Below are positions 1 through 8,567 of a stretch of DNA of 64,000 nucleotides, piece by piece. The notes under the pieces are model-generated. The model was not told the origin of the DNA. It saw only the letters and a program-made list of their open reading frames with translations, and made no database searches. Both the position numbers and the translations under genes were made by a program. How positions within the stretch are numbered: position 1 is the first letter of the stretch; each line of letters starts with the position of its first letter. Origin of the DNA: Aequorivita sp. H23M31 (lineage in GTDB: Bacteria > Bacteroidota > Bacteroidia > Flavobacteriales > Flavobacteriaceae); the NCBI RefSeq assembly GCF_004022485.1, contig NZ_CP034951.1, positions 3,472,001-3,536,000 on the forward strand. The letters are read 5' to 3'.

Positions 1-946
1 AAGCGATATCGGCATAACTATACAACTTGGTTAAAAGCCCTATGCAGTCTATTACGAGAACTTCATATGCTGAAATATTTACTTTATCTTTTTCGGAATA
101 TAGAATAGTTTTCCTTTTGAGCTTGCTCTTAAATCCATCAATTTGAGACCTTTCCATTTTATGAGGTGCTATGATAAATTTTACTTTTTTTGGAGCGGAA
201 TTTATATAATCCAAAAGCACGGCTTCATCTTCCGGCCAGGTACTTCCGCAGACAATACATATTGAGTTTCCTTTAAAATCTTCTGCAAAATTTAAGGTAT
301 TGTCCATTTCAATCTGATGTGAAACCCTGTCAAAACGAGTGTCGCCGCTAACTGTTATGTTGGTAAAGCCAATATTTTTTAATAGTTCTCGGGATTCCTC
401 ATCCTGTAAAAAGAAGTGGTTAAAGGCGGTAAGCGCTTTCCTCATAAAACCTCCATAACTTTGAAAAAACCATTGGTTGGGTCTAAAAACTCCCGAAATT
501 AGGAGGGTCGGGATATCTTTTTGTTGAAGTTCAAACAGGTAATTGGGCCAAAATTCATATTTCACGAAAAAAACTAGTGAAGGATGCGTTATGGAAATAA
601 ATTTTCGGGCATTTGAAGGAGTGTCCATTGGTAAATACACTACAACATCGGCCAAAGATGTATTTTTTTTAATCTCGAAACCTGAAGGAGAGAAAAAACT
701 GATTATAATTTTATGGTCGGGTTTCCGTTTTCTAATTTCCTCCATTATGGGGACTCCTTGTTCAAATTCACCCAGAGATGCACAATGGAACCAAACGCTT
801 TTATCGGAGGAGGCTATGTCTGCCTTGAGAATTTCAAAAACATTTTCCCTACCCTTCACAAAGAGTTTCATCTTATTGCTGAACAATCCTACAATTCGCA
901 ATCCGAATGAGGTAAGATGGATCAATAAATTATAAAGGATGTGCAT
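1..946 (-). CDS. waaA: 3-deoxy-D-manno-octulosonic acid (Kdo) transferase, 3' end outside window
   Basis: This enzyme moves Kdo from CMP-Kdo onto lipid A at the inner membrane, an early step of LPS core assembly. I translated it by hand from the ATG at 946; it stays open to the window edge (315 codons) and the C-terminus is missing. It starts with a hydrophobic membrane anchor (MHILYNLLIHLTSFGLRIVG), followed by the family motif HCASLGEFEQG near residue 54, then YEFWPN, GDTRFDR and APHKME, all typical of WaaA/KdtA glycosyltransferases. The active-site Glu is expected within the ASLGE motif. It is transcribed away from the sugar aminotransferase gene at 1212. kdsA, which makes the Kdo precursor, lies about 52 kb away in the same window. 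Identification is secure; only the 3' end is unknown. Confidence 0.93.
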   Translation of the reverse strand, partial: MHILYNLLIHLTSFGLRIVGLFSNKMKLFVKGRENVFEILKADIASSDKSVWFHCASLGEFEQGVPIMEEIRKRKPDHKIIISFFSPSGFEIKKNTSLADVVVYLPMDTPSNARKFISITHPSLVFFVKYEFWPNYLFELQQKDIPTLLISGVFRPNQWFFQSYGGFMRKALTAFNHFFLQDEESRELLKNIGFTNITVSGDTRFDRVSHQIEMDNTLNFAEDFKGNSICIVCGSTWPEDEAVLLDYINSAPKKVKFIIAPHKMERSQIDGFKSKLKRKTILYSEKDKVNISAYEVLVIDCIGLLTKLYSYADIA

Positions 947-1092
947 AGAAGGCAAAAGTAGCGAATTCACCTATCAAATTTTGAAGTTATGACTGAACAC
1001 AATTCGAGAATTCAGATAAAATAAACTGTGCGAATGTTTACACATATCCTAAACTGGGTCTAACTGCACCGGATTTCTTTTTATACATAATT

Positions 1093-1113
1093 CATAACTC
1101 ATAACTCATAACT
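1093..1113. repeat. Short tandem repeat, 7-nt unit ATAACTC x3
   Basis: Three copies of ATAACTC lie in the divergent intergenic region between waaA and the aminotransferase gene. The same 21 nt occurs exactly, in inverse orientation, between etfA and etfB at 22573-22593. No function is evident; it looks like a lineage-specific intergenic repeat. The rest of 947-1211 holds only the promoter noted at 1183. Confidence 0.6.
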
Positions 1114-1182
1114 GGATGCGATATTGGTTTTTGCATTATTTTTTATTGTTTTAAAAGATATAGAGGTCAAATTTCAATTTCG

Positions 1183-1190
1183 TAATTTTG
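1183..1190 (+). promoter_or_regulatory. Promoter -7 element (TAATTTTG)
   Basis: It matches the Bacteroidota -7 consensus TAnnTTTG and ends 21 nt before the ATG of the gene at 1212, so the 5' UTR would be very short. No TTG -33 element is present at 17-23 nt spacing, so only the -7 half is supported. Confidence 0.55.
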
Positions 1191-1211
1191 CGCCACTTAT
1201 AATAAACGTAG

Positions 1212-2369
1212 ATGAAAAAGATTCAGATGGTTGACCTTAAGGGTCAGTATAAAAATATAAAACAACAAGTGGATAGTTCTATTATGGATGTAATTGAAAC
1301 TACCGCTTTTATTAATGGTCCTGAAGTTCACGAGTTTCAAAAGGAACTTGAGGAATATCTAAATGTAAAACACGTGATTCCTTGTGCCAATGGTACAGAT
1401 GCGTTACAAATTGCTATGATGGGGCTGGGATTAAAACCTGAGGATGAAGTAATCACGGCCGATTTTACTTTTGCAGCAACCGTGGAGGTCATTGCTCTTT
1501 TGGGCTTAACTCCTGTTTTGGTCGACGTGGACCCGGTTACCTTTAACATAGATGTGGAGGCCGTTAAAAGAGCGATCACACCAAAAACAAAAGCCATCGT
1601 TCCTGTACATTTATTTGGTTTAGCATCAGATATGGACGCGATTATGGCAATAGCCAGGGAACATGATTTATATGTTATTGAGGATAATGCTCAGGGAATT
1701 GGTGCGGATTATATTTCGGCAGATGGTTCCAAACAAAAAACTGGAACCATTGGGCACGTTGCGGCAACTTCCTTCTTTCCTTCCAAAAATTTAGGATGTT
1801 ACGGCGATGGTGGTGCTATTTTTACCAATGATGATGAGCTCGCGCATACAATAAGAGGAATTGTAAATCACGGTATGTATGTACGTTATCACCACGATGT
1901 GGTGGGCGTAAACAGTAGATTAGATTCCATACAGGCGGCAGTGTTAAGAGCAAAACTTCCGCATTTGGATGAATATAACAATGCGAGAAAAAAGACGGCA
2001 ACCAAATATTCCGAAGCTTTTAAGGACATACCGGAGATAGTTACTCCCCAAAATTGTGAGGCGTGTAAGAGTGATAAGTATGAAGATTGTAATTGTCACG
2101 TATTCCATCAGTACACTTTAAGATTTAAGAATACAGATCGGGATGCACTGGTAAAATATTTGACCGATAAGGATATTCCTTGCGGAGTTTATTATCCCAT
2201 TCCCCTGCATCTACAGAAAGCATATAGGGATGAAAGGTATAAGGAAGAAGACTTTGTCGTTACGAACCAATTAGTTAAAGAAGTTCTTTCCCTACCTATG
2301 CATACCGAACTTGATGACGAACAGATTAACTATATTGCCAAGTCTGTAATTGAATTTATTAAAGGTTAA
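1212..2369 (+). CDS. DegT/DnrJ/EryC1/StrS family PLP-dependent sugar aminotransferase
   Basis: Members of this family transaminate nucleotide-linked keto sugars for LPS O-antigen, capsule or glycoprotein glycans. The 385 residues are full length for the family. Visible landmarks are the substrate-loop start CANGTDALQ (58-66), the PLP-binding Asp of IEDNAQ (Asp158) and the Schiff-base lysine in SFFPSKNLGCYGDGG (Lys192). The overall look is closest to WbpE-like UDP-3-keto-GlcNAcA aminotransferases, but the substrate cannot be proven. A small insertion carries four cysteines (282, 285, 293, 295; C-X2-C-X7-C-X-C) just before the conserved HVFHQYT strand, which could bind a metal. It is followed 29 nt later by galE on the same strand, so both probably form one nucleotide-sugar operon. 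Confidence 0.9.
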   Translation: MKKIQMVDLKGQYKNIKQQVDSSIMDVIETTAFINGPEVHEFQKELEEYLNVKHVIPCANGTDALQIAMMGLGLKPEDEVITADFTFAATVEVIALLGLTPVLVDVDPVTFNIDVEAVKRAITPKTKAIVPVHLFGLASDMDAIMAIAREHDLYVIEDNAQGIGADYISADGSKQKTGTIGHVAATSFFPSKNLGCYGDGGAIFTNDDELAHTIRGIVNHGMYVRYHHDVVGVNSRLDSIQAAVLRAKLPHLDEYNNARKKTATKYSEAFKDIPEIVTPQNCEACKSDKYEDCNCHVFHQYTLRFKNTDRDALVKYLTDKDIPCGVYYPIPLHLQKAYRDERYKEEDFVVTNQLVKEVLSLPMHTELDDEQINYIAKSVIEFIKG

Positions 2370-2398
2370 TTAGGGCTCCGTTTTGATACGGAATAATT

Positions 2399-3421
2399 AT
2401 GAAAAAAATATTAGTTACCGGTGGTTTGGGCTACATAGGTTCTCACACCGTTGTCGAATTGCAAAATTCTGGATATCAGGTTATAATAATTGACAATCTC
2501 TCGAATTCTTCTATTGATGTTCTCGAGGGAATTACGGATATAACCAAGAATCCTCCCGAGTTTGAGAGATTGGATCTGCGAATTAAATCGGATGTTTCGG
2601 AGTTTTTTAAAATAAATCAAGATATAGAAGGTATTATCCATTTTGCGGCCAGTAAAGCTGTAGGAGAAAGTGTTGAAAATCCGCTGCTATATTATGAGAA
2701 CAATTTAAATACCTTAATTTATCTTCTCCAGGAATGTAAATCATACGATATAAAGAATTTTATTTTCAGTTCTTCGTGTACGGTTTATGGGGAGCCCGAT
2801 TCCTTACCTATTACTGAGAGCGCGCCTGTGAAGGAACCCACTTCGCCTTATGGTAATACCAAGCAGATAAGCGAGGAAATTTTAAAAGATGTTTGTGCGA
2901 TATCTTCACTAAAGACAATCGCTTTGCGTTATTTTAATCCGATAGGGGCCCATGATACCGTCAAAATTGGAGAACTTCCTGCTGGGGTACCCCAAAATTT
3001 GGTTCCGTTTATTACACAGACCGCAGCTGGAATCCGAGAGCGACTTTCAGTTTTTGGAGATGATTATCCTACCGAGGATGGTAGTTGTATTCGTGATTAC
3101 ATACACGTTGTTGATCTTGCAAAGGCTCATGTTGTTGCGTTGGAACGTTTGCTTTTGGAGAAGAATGAAAGCAATTATGAAGTATTCAACTTGGGTACGG
3201 GAAGAGGTAGTTCCGTATTGGAGGTAGTGAATTCTTTTGAGAAAACCACAGGTGAGAAACTTAATTATAAAATTGTAGATCGTCGTCCCGGAGATGTTAT
3301 TGCTGTTTATGCCGATACCCAGAAAGCAAATGAAGTTTTAGGTTGGAAAGCTGAAAAAACGATGGAGGAAGCACTTGCTTCTGCGTGGAAGTGGGAAAAG
3401 AAATTACGCGAGATTGAGTAA
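2399..3421 (+). CDS. galE: UDP-glucose 4-epimerase
   Basis: It interconverts UDP-glucose and UDP-galactose with tightly bound NAD+, feeding galactose into surface polysaccharide. The 340 residues match GalE length. The Rossmann motif GGLGYIGS is at 8-15, the catalytic Ser region SSSCTVYG at 124-131, and the YxxxK pair at Tyr151/Lys155 (YGNTK). The RYFNPIGAH and GDD motifs of extended SDR epimerases are present. It lies 29 nt after the aminotransferase with no terminator between them, so co-transcription is likely. Epimerases acting on UDP-GlcNAc look similar, so substrate range is inferred. Confidence 0.92.
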   Translation: MKKILVTGGLGYIGSHTVVELQNSGYQVIIIDNLSNSSIDVLEGITDITKNPPEFERLDLRIKSDVSEFFKINQDIEGIIHFAASKAVGESVENPLLYYENNLNTLIYLLQECKSYDIKNFIFSSSCTVYGEPDSLPITESAPVKEPTSPYGNTKQISEEILKDVCAISSLKTIALRYFNPIGAHDTVKIGELPAGVPQNLVPFITQTAAGIRERLSVFGDDYPTEDGSCIRDYIHVVDLAKAHVVALERLLLEKNESNYEVFNLGTGRGSSVLEVVNSFEKTTGEKLNYKIVDRRPGDVIAVYADTQKANEVLGWKAEKTMEEALASAWKWEKKLREIE

Positions 3422-3490
3422 TTAAGAGTCTCGGTTTCCAACAGAGCCTATATTCAAATTCAACTTCTCCCGAAGCTTCTGGACCAATTT

Positions 3491-3523
3491 CCCAGGTTTA
3501 ACCCAGGTTTAACCCAGGTTTAA
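3491..3523. repeat. Triple 11-bp direct repeat (CCCAGGTTTAA x3)
   Basis: Three perfect, head-to-tail 11-bp copies lie 5 bp upstream of the -7 element at 3529. A period of 11 bp is about one helical turn, so the copies face the same side of the DNA. They occupy the place where a -33 element would sit, which makes an operator plausible, but this is inference. Confidence 0.7.
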
Positions 3524-3528
3524 CGCCC

Positions 3529-3536
3529 TATCTTTG
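3529..3536 (+). promoter_or_regulatory. Promoter -7 element (TATCTTTG)
   Basis: Exact match to TAnnTTTG, 92 nt before the small gene at 3629. No TTG is found upstream at the normal spacing; the 11-bp repeats fill that space. Confidence 0.55.
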
Positions 3537-3628
3537 GAAATGGCCATTGTCATTTGTTTCTTTGCACCTGAACCGTACTTATATCTTAATCCGTTAATTA
3601 AAAGGGTTTAAGAGAAGTCAAAAAAACA

Positions 3629-3823
3629 ATGATGAATTTAATTTCCGTAAAAAGAAAAACAAAAACAGAAAAGAGATTTACACAACAAATGGGGATGTTT
3701 ACAGCCAATGTGGTTTACATTCAAAAAACCTTTCTTAAGGTTCCGTTTAAAACCGTCCACAAATACAGAGAAACCTATTATGGTGAGATAAAGGATTGTG
3801 CGGACTGTGTTATAAGTGCTTAA
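3629..3823 (+). CDS. Small conserved flavobacterial protein of unknown function
   Basis: A basic 64-residue protein without a signal peptide. Its C-terminal part (VVYIQKTFLKVPFKTVHKY, then RETYYGEIKDCADC) resembles a small protein family I recall from Flavobacteriaceae, with a Lys-rich N-terminus and a closing C-X2-C pair. The gene has its own -7 element (3529) and a strong terminator (3849-3885), which supports a real, single-gene transcript. The start could be either of the two adjacent Met codons. Function unknown. Confidence 0.75.
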   Translation: MMNLISVKRKTKTEKRFTQQMGMFTANVVYIQKTFLKVPFKTVHKYRETYYGEIKDCADCVISA

Positions 3824-3848
3824 ATAATTATGAATTCAAAATAAAAAC

Positions 3849-3885
3849 AACTCCGGATGGATTTTAATCATTCGGAGTTTTTTTT
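3849..3885 (+). terminator. Intrinsic terminator after the small protein gene
   Basis: Inverted arms AACTCCG / CGGAGTT around a short AT-rich loop, followed by an uninterrupted T run. It separates this gene from the convergent hemerythrin-like gene. Confidence 0.85.
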
Positions 3886-3897
3886 AACAGGTTTGAT

Positions 3898-4365
3898 CTA
3901 CAGCTTCCAAAATTTATCTTCCCAACCATCTTCCGAAAATCCCAGTTTTTGATGGTTGTTTTCCATTTCTTCCCATTGTTGTGGCGTGGCAATTTCGCGG
4001 ATTTCATTATATAGAACCCGTTCTTCGAATCCAATGTAAGTGCTTAATTCTTCTTCAATCTTATTTAAGACTTTATTCAGTTCGGTGGTTTCAGATAGTA
4101 AGCGGCTCAATCTTCTATGATTTGCCAAGGCTCTTTTTACCCTTACGTTATTGATTCCGAGGATAGGGAAGATGTGTTCTTTCTCAATCTCAAAATGAGG
4201 ATCTAAATAATGCTCCTTAAACCAATCGACATATTTTTTTATCCGTTCCACGGCAATGTCATTTTTAAGACCAAATCTTATCCGCTCGCACAATAGTATC
4301 ACCTCATTATGTTCTTCGATAATAGGGGTTAAAGCTAAATGCTGTTTTGGATTTTTCTTTTTCAT
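3898..4365 (-). CDS. Hemerythrin-like (HHE cation-binding) domain protein
   Basis: A 155-residue all-alpha protein with spaced His/Glu ligands: an early His in the first helix (EEHNEVILLCE), then HYLDPHFEIEKEHIFP, NHRRL and a late FEERVLYNEI. This pattern fits the HHE/hemerythrin family, which binds a di-iron centre and can sense or buffer O2, NO or iron. I chose the ATG at 4365; the reading frame extends to a TTG at 4380, but the ATG is the better start. It converges with the small gene before it. The partner and ligand are unknown. Confidence 0.8.
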   Translation of the reverse strand: MKKKNPKQHLALTPIIEEHNEVILLCERIRFGLKNDIAVERIKKYVDWFKEHYLDPHFEIEKEHIFPILGINNVRVKRALANHRRLSRLLSETTELNKVLNKIEEELSTYIGFEERVLYNEIREIATPQQWEEMENNHQKLGFSEDGWEDKFWKL

Positions 4366-4506
4366 ATTTAAAGATACCAATTCTTAAGATTTTATTTGAG
4401 ACCACCTTTTCGGGAAGTTCCACAAAATAATCTTTGTCAATCTTTCTTGAAATATCAAGCTACTAAAGTTTGTCCAAAAAAGGAAGGCGAGTTAATTTAT
4501 AATTCG

Positions 4507-4514
4507 TAATTTTG
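4507..4514 (+). promoter_or_regulatory. Promoter -7 element (TAATTTTG)
   Basis: TAnnTTTG match 35 nt before the cupin gene at 4550. No -33 TTG at standard spacing. Confidence 0.5.
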
Positions 4515-4549
4515 AATGATTCTAAATAAGAACTAAAAAAAAGAAGATT

Positions 4550-4891
4550 ATGAAATTAGCATCATTAGTAAATGACATCCAATACAATGAAAACCGACCG
4601 ACAATTCAGGTCTTAATGGAAACCGATGCCGGAAAGGAAATCAGAATAGCTTTTAAGGAAGGACAAGTAATGAAAGAGCACAAAACCCCTTTTCCCATCG
4701 TGGTTGAAATTTTTGAGGGATCCATAGAATTTGGAGTGAATGGAGAAACCCATCAATTGAAAAAAGGAGATCTAATTGGTCTTGAAGGTGGCGTGCCTCA
4801 CGATTTAAAAGCGGTTGAAACCAGCACTGTCCGTTTAAGTTTAAACAAGGCTGATTCGGCCAAAAGAGTAGAGGGAGTCGTAAATCAATAA
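4550..4891 (+). CDS. Small cupin-domain protein
   Basis: A 113-residue single-domain cupin: the stretch EHKTPFPIVVEIFEGSIEFG followed by KKGDLIGLEGGVPHDLKA matches the two cupin motifs, with candidate metal ligands His, Glu and a late His. No signal peptide. It overlaps functionally with the methyltransferase gene that starts 6 nt after its stop codon, so the two are surely co-transcribed. Stand-alone cupins can be sensors or small enzymes; no substrate can be named. Confidence 0.85.
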   Translation: MKLASLVNDIQYNENRPTIQVLMETDAGKEIRIAFKEGQVMKEHKTPFPIVVEIFEGSIEFGVNGETHQLKKGDLIGLEGGVPHDLKAVETSTVRLSLNKADSAKRVEGVVNQ

Positions 4892-4896
4892 TAATA

Positions 4897-5679
4897 ATGA
4901 GCAATAAAACCATAAATACGGAGCAAGGCCACTGGATATTGGCCAAAATGGGTAAGCGAGTATTGCGCCCGGGAGGAAAGGAATTGACCGAAAAACTTGT
5001 GGAATGTTTGCACATTACCCATCAAGATGATTTGGTGGAATTTGCTCCGGGTATGGGTTTTACAGCTTCCATGCTATTGTTCAAGAAACCACATTCTTAT
5101 TCTGGTATCGAACTTAATGAGGAAGCGGCAGAAAATTTGAGAACGAAGATAAATGGAAATCCAGATGCTTGCATTATCAATACTTCCGCAGCCCAAACCG
5201 GATTAAAGGATTGTTGTGCAGATAAAGTTTTGGGAGAGGCTATGCTTACCATGCAGGCAGATCATAGAAAATCCGAAATTATCAAGGAAGCTTTCAGGAT
5301 CCTGAAAAAAGGTGGTCTCTACGGAATTCATGAATTGGGACTGACACCCGACGATATGCCTCAGGAAACAAAAGATGACATTCAGAAAAATCTTTCGCAA
5401 ACAATTAAGGTAAATGCACGACCACTTACCAAATTTGAGTGGTGTACTTTATTGAAAAACGAAGGTTTTGAAATTAAGGAAGTGTATGCTTCTCCAATGC
5501 ACCTTCTAAAACCAGCGAGAGTGGTTGCAGATGAAGGCATTTTCCGGACAATGAAAATAGGATTTAACGTGTTGACACATCCTGCTGCCAGAAAGAAAAT
5601 AATGAAGATGCGTGGAGTTTTTCAAAAGTATGAAAAGCAAATGACGGCTTATGCTATTGTTGCCCAAAAGCCTGCTTAA
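4897..5679 (+). CDS. Class I SAM-dependent methyltransferase
   Basis: A 260-residue soluble protein with SAM motif I at about 47-55 (VEFAPGMGF), an acidic residue after strand 2 (GIELNEEA) and a motif IV-like region (DKVLGEAMLTM). The fold fits small-molecule methyltransferases of the UbiE/phospholipid type. It sits directly behind the cupin gene in a two-gene operon, so the pair may act on the same compound or one may respond to the other's substrate. The substrate is unknown. Confidence 0.82.
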   Translation: MSNKTINTEQGHWILAKMGKRVLRPGGKELTEKLVECLHITHQDDLVEFAPGMGFTASMLLFKKPHSYSGIELNEEAAENLRTKINGNPDACIINTSAAQTGLKDCCADKVLGEAMLTMQADHRKSEIIKEAFRILKKGGLYGIHELGLTPDDMPQETKDDIQKNLSQTIKVNARPLTKFEWCTLLKNEGFEIKEVYASPMHLLKPARVVADEGIFRTMKIGFNVLTHPAARKKIMKMRGVFQKYEKQMTAYAIVAQKPA

Positions 5680-5751
5680 ATTCTCCAAAATCGTTTAAAA
5701 TGGTTAGAGATTATTTATAACTGATTATAAATTTTTAAAAAACAAAATGAA

Positions 5752-6171
5752 ATGAAAAGAACAGCAAATGCAGAATGGAAAGGATCCTTAAAAGAAGGAA
5801 CAGGACATATAACTACTCAAAGTAAAGTTCTTAATGATAACGAATATTGCTTTAATTCCCGTTTTGGGGAGGGCAAAGCTACCAATCCTGACGAGTTGCT
5901 TGCAGCGGCGCACGCTGGATGTTTCGCAATGGCCTTGAGTTTAATTCTAGGGAAAGAAGGATATACCCCAGATTCTTTAAAGGCAACTTCTGCAGTTACT
6001 ATGGATGCCGATAAATTGGAACTTACTGGTTCGCACCTAACTCTAAAAGCACGTATTCCTAATATCAGTAAAGATAAGTTTATGGAATGCGCGAATGCAG
6101 CCAAAGAAAATTGTCCTGTTAGTAAGGCATTAAGCTTCAAAATTACTCTCGACGCCGAATTATTGTCATAA
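5752..6171 (+). CDS. OsmC/Ohr-family peroxiredoxin
   Basis: A thiol peroxidase that reduces organic hydroperoxides. The 139 residues contain both redox cysteines: Cys57 in AHAGCFAMA and Cys121 in ENCPVSKAL, in the spacing of OsmC proteins, with DELLAAAHAGC as the family signature. The sequence resembles the OsmC branch more than Ohr. It lies between the methyltransferase and dsdA genes; a hairpin after it suggests a separate transcript. A second ATG lies 4 nt upstream in another frame and is not used. Confidence 0.92.
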   Translation: MKRTANAEWKGSLKEGTGHITTQSKVLNDNEYCFNSRFGEGKATNPDELLAAAHAGCFAMALSLILGKEGYTPDSLKATSAVTMDADKLELTGSHLTLKARIPNISKDKFMECANAAKENCPVSKALSFKITLDAELLS

Positions 6172-6182
6172 AATTAATCAGT

Positions 6183-6210
6183 AGCAAATCTTACATTCGT
6201 TGGATTTGCT
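6183..6210 (+). terminator. Weak hairpin between osmC-like gene and dsdA
   Basis: Perfect 8-bp arms AGCAAATC / GATTTGCT around a 12-nt loop, 12 nt after the stop codon. The T run that follows is poor, so it may attenuate rather than terminate. Confidence 0.45.
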
Positions 6211-6240
6211 GTTTCACTTATAAAACCTTAAATTAAAGGT

Positions 6241-7569
6241 ATGTACACAAAAGATAAAATCCACAGTTTAATAAATGAAGTACCGCTTCTTGAGGATATA
6301 ATGAATCTTAAACCTGTGGTGTGGCTTAATCCTAATAAAAAATCGGAAGCTGAAATGCCTTCTTTTCCCATTAAAGGAGAGGAGATATTTGAGGCGGAAA
6401 AACTGTGGGACCGTTTTGCTCCGTTCTTTGTAAAAGTTTTTCCCGAAACCCAAAGTTCGAATGGAACCATTGAGTCACCGCTAAAGGAGATTTCAAATAT
6501 GAAGTCGGTTCTAAACCAAGAATCGCCCAAAATAATAGGAAGAATGATGTTAAAGTGCGATAACGCTCTTCCCATTGCGGGTTCTATTAAAGCTCGTGGT
6601 GGGTTTTATGAAGTACTTCATTATGCGGAGGAATTGGCATTGCATTCTGGTATTTTAAACAAAACGGACGACTATAGTATTTTTGCCAGTGATAAATTCA
6701 AAGAATTTTTCAGCAGGTATAAAATTGGAGTCGGCTCTACGGGAAATCTTGGATTGAGCATAGGCATTATTAGTGCCAGTTTGGGTTTTCAGGTTACCGT
6801 ATATGTTTCTTCGGATGCCAAAGAATGGAAGAAAAATCTCCTACGAAAAAAGGGCGCCACCGTTATTGAATTTGGAGGAGATTTTAGTGAAGCCATTCTG
6901 GCTGGTCGACAGAAAACCAATGCCGATCCTATGGGGTATTTTGTAGACGATGAGAATTCAAATGAACTTTATTTGGGTTATGCCGTAGGGGCATTGCGCT
7001 TAGCAAGACAATTGAAAGACCAAAACATTTCGGTTGATAAGGACCATCCTTTGTTTGTATACTCTCCTTGTGGAGTAGGCGGCTCTCCTGGTGGAACTGC
7101 ATTTGGATTAAAACACTTATTTGGAGATAACGTTCATTGTTTTTTTGTTGAACCTACACATTCTCCTGCCGTTCTAACTGCTTTGGCAACTGGTGAAATG
7201 AGCAATATTAGCGTCCAGGATATTGGCATTGACAATAAAACCGAAGCCGATGGATTGGCTGTAGGGCAGGCTTCCAACTTTGCCACCAATATTAGCAACC
7301 ATCTAATAAGTGGCATGTATACCATTGAAGACGATCATCTTTTTACGCTTTTGGCTCAATTGATGGATTCAGAAAACATATTTTTGGAGCCTTCGGCCAC
7401 TGCAGGATTAATAGGTCCTCAAATGATTGCCCAAACGGATTATGCAAAGAAGAACCATTTAAATATGAAAAATGCTACCCATATAGCTTGGGCTACTGGC
7501 GGCGATCTTGTTCCGAAGGAGGAGAGGAAGAGATTCTATGAACAAGGAAAAAGTGAGTTGGCGCTCTAA
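6241..7569 (+). CDS. dsdA: D-serine ammonia-lyase (D-serine dehydratase)
   Basis: A PLP enzyme that deaminates D-serine to pyruvate and ammonia, protecting against D-serine toxicity and providing carbon. The 442 residues match DsdA. The Schiff-base lysine is Lys117 in GSIKARGGF; the phosphate-binding loop VGSTGNLGLS starts near 164; SPCGVGGSPGG lies near 277. It is a single gene with a strong terminator and no visible regulator beside it, unlike the enterobacterial dsdCXA operon. Confidence 0.93.
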   Translation: MYTKDKIHSLINEVPLLEDIMNLKPVVWLNPNKKSEAEMPSFPIKGEEIFEAEKLWDRFAPFFVKVFPETQSSNGTIESPLKEISNMKSVLNQESPKIIGRMMLKCDNALPIAGSIKARGGFYEVLHYAEELALHSGILNKTDDYSIFASDKFKEFFSRYKIGVGSTGNLGLSIGIISASLGFQVTVYVSSDAKEWKKNLLRKKGATVIEFGGDFSEAILAGRQKTNADPMGYFVDDENSNELYLGYAVGALRLARQLKDQNISVDKDHPLFVYSPCGVGGSPGGTAFGLKHLFGDNVHCFFVEPTHSPAVLTALATGEMSNISVQDIGIDNKTEADGLAVGQASNFATNISNHLISGMYTIEDDHLFTLLAQLMDSENIFLEPSATAGLIGPQMIAQTDYAKKNHLNMKNATHIAWATGGDLVPKEERKRFYEQGKSELAL

Positions 7570-7590
7570 AAATCTCCATTTTGAAGATTA

Positions 7591-7625
7591 AAACACCGAA
7601 GGAACTTTTCTTTCGGTGTTTTTAT
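7591..7625 (+). terminator. Intrinsic terminator of dsdA
   Basis: Ten-base arms AAACACCGAA / TTCGGTGTTT followed by Ts. The remaining 7626-7872 is AT-rich and I see no gene in it. Confidence 0.88.
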
Positions 7626-7872
7626 TATAAATGGATTCATTGAAATTTCTGTTGTTTCCACAGAAAATAAAATTTGAAAAGTAAAATTTCTGAAACTCTA
7701 GATTTTTTAAGTTGGGGATCTTTCCCTATTCTTTTGACATTGAGTAGAATGTATTTCGAGTTAAAAAATGTCTTTTTTATTTTCGTATTTAAGCAGATAG
7801 AAATTTTAGATTTCTTAATATTGGCCTGCTTTTTGGAATTCCGATTAGGTATAAACCAATTAATTTTCACCT

Positions 7873-8445
7873 ATGAAAAAACTATTTTTTATTGCAATAA
7901 TTCTAACAGCTTTTGATGGATTTTCCCAGGAAACGGATAATTCCCAAGAAATTCCCCAGGGTAAGCACGATTTGAGATTTGACGGATTTGAAGCCCTTGT
8001 TTTTGAAACATTAGAATTTAATTATGAATATGTTATCGGAAAGTATTCTGGTGCTGGAGCGGCCATAAGCTTCAATTTGGGAGAGAAATCTTTTGAAGGC
8101 AGCGGTACTAAATTTGCCTTTACACCTTATTATCGACAATATTTTCTGAACAAGAAAGACTATGGAGCGAGAGGACTTTTTGTTGAGGGCTCCATACAAT
8201 TTGCTTCAGGAAAATATGATGGATATTCCTATTTTTATGATCCTTCAATTGATTATTACCAGCAAATTATGACTACTGAAAAATGGTTTGAAACTGGTAT
8301 CGGACTTTCTGTGGGACAAAAATGGGTTAGCCACAATGGGTTCATATTTGAAATCAGTGCCGGCGGTGGGAGGTATCTTCTAAATGACGAAGCTGCACCT
8401 GCAGGATATTTTAGAGGAGGAATTTTAGTGGGATATAGATTTTAG
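7873..8445 (+). CDS. Secreted/outer-membrane beta-barrel protein, DUF3575-like
   Basis: The 190-residue product begins with a clear signal peptide (MKKLFFIAIILTAFDGFSQ) and continues with alternating hydrophobic strands, ending in GYFRGGILVGYRF, with a terminal Phe as in outer-membrane barrels. It resembles DUF3575/outer-membrane beta-barrel proteins of Flavobacteriaceae. No specific substrate or partner is visible. It is a single gene bounded by terminators. Confidence 0.78.
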   Translation: MKKLFFIAIILTAFDGFSQETDNSQEIPQGKHDLRFDGFEALVFETLEFNYEYVIGKYSGAGAAISFNLGEKSFEGSGTKFAFTPYYRQYFLNKKDYGARGLFVEGSIQFASGKYDGYSYFYDPSIDYYQQIMTTEKWFETGIGLSVGQKWVSHNGFIFEISAGGGRYLLNDEAAPAGYFRGGILVGYRF

Positions 8446-8465
8446 AATTGAGGATTGGAAAAGGC

Positions 8466-8500
8466 AAAAAACCTTCAAAAAGAAAATTTTGAAGGTTTTT
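8466..8500. terminator. Bidirectional terminator between convergent genes
   Basis: Long arms AAAAACCTTCAAAA / TTTTGAAGGTTTTT with T runs on both strands, placed between the outer-membrane protein gene and fabD. Confidence 0.85.
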
Positions 8501-8567
8501 ATATTTATTGTTTTTTCTGATGTAGGGTGAATGGTAATTAAACTCGACAAGATTTATTATTCTTTGT

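Noticed and set aside
543-935. 130-residue plus-strand open frame
   Set aside because: It lies entirely antisense to the waaA coding region, which has clear family motifs.
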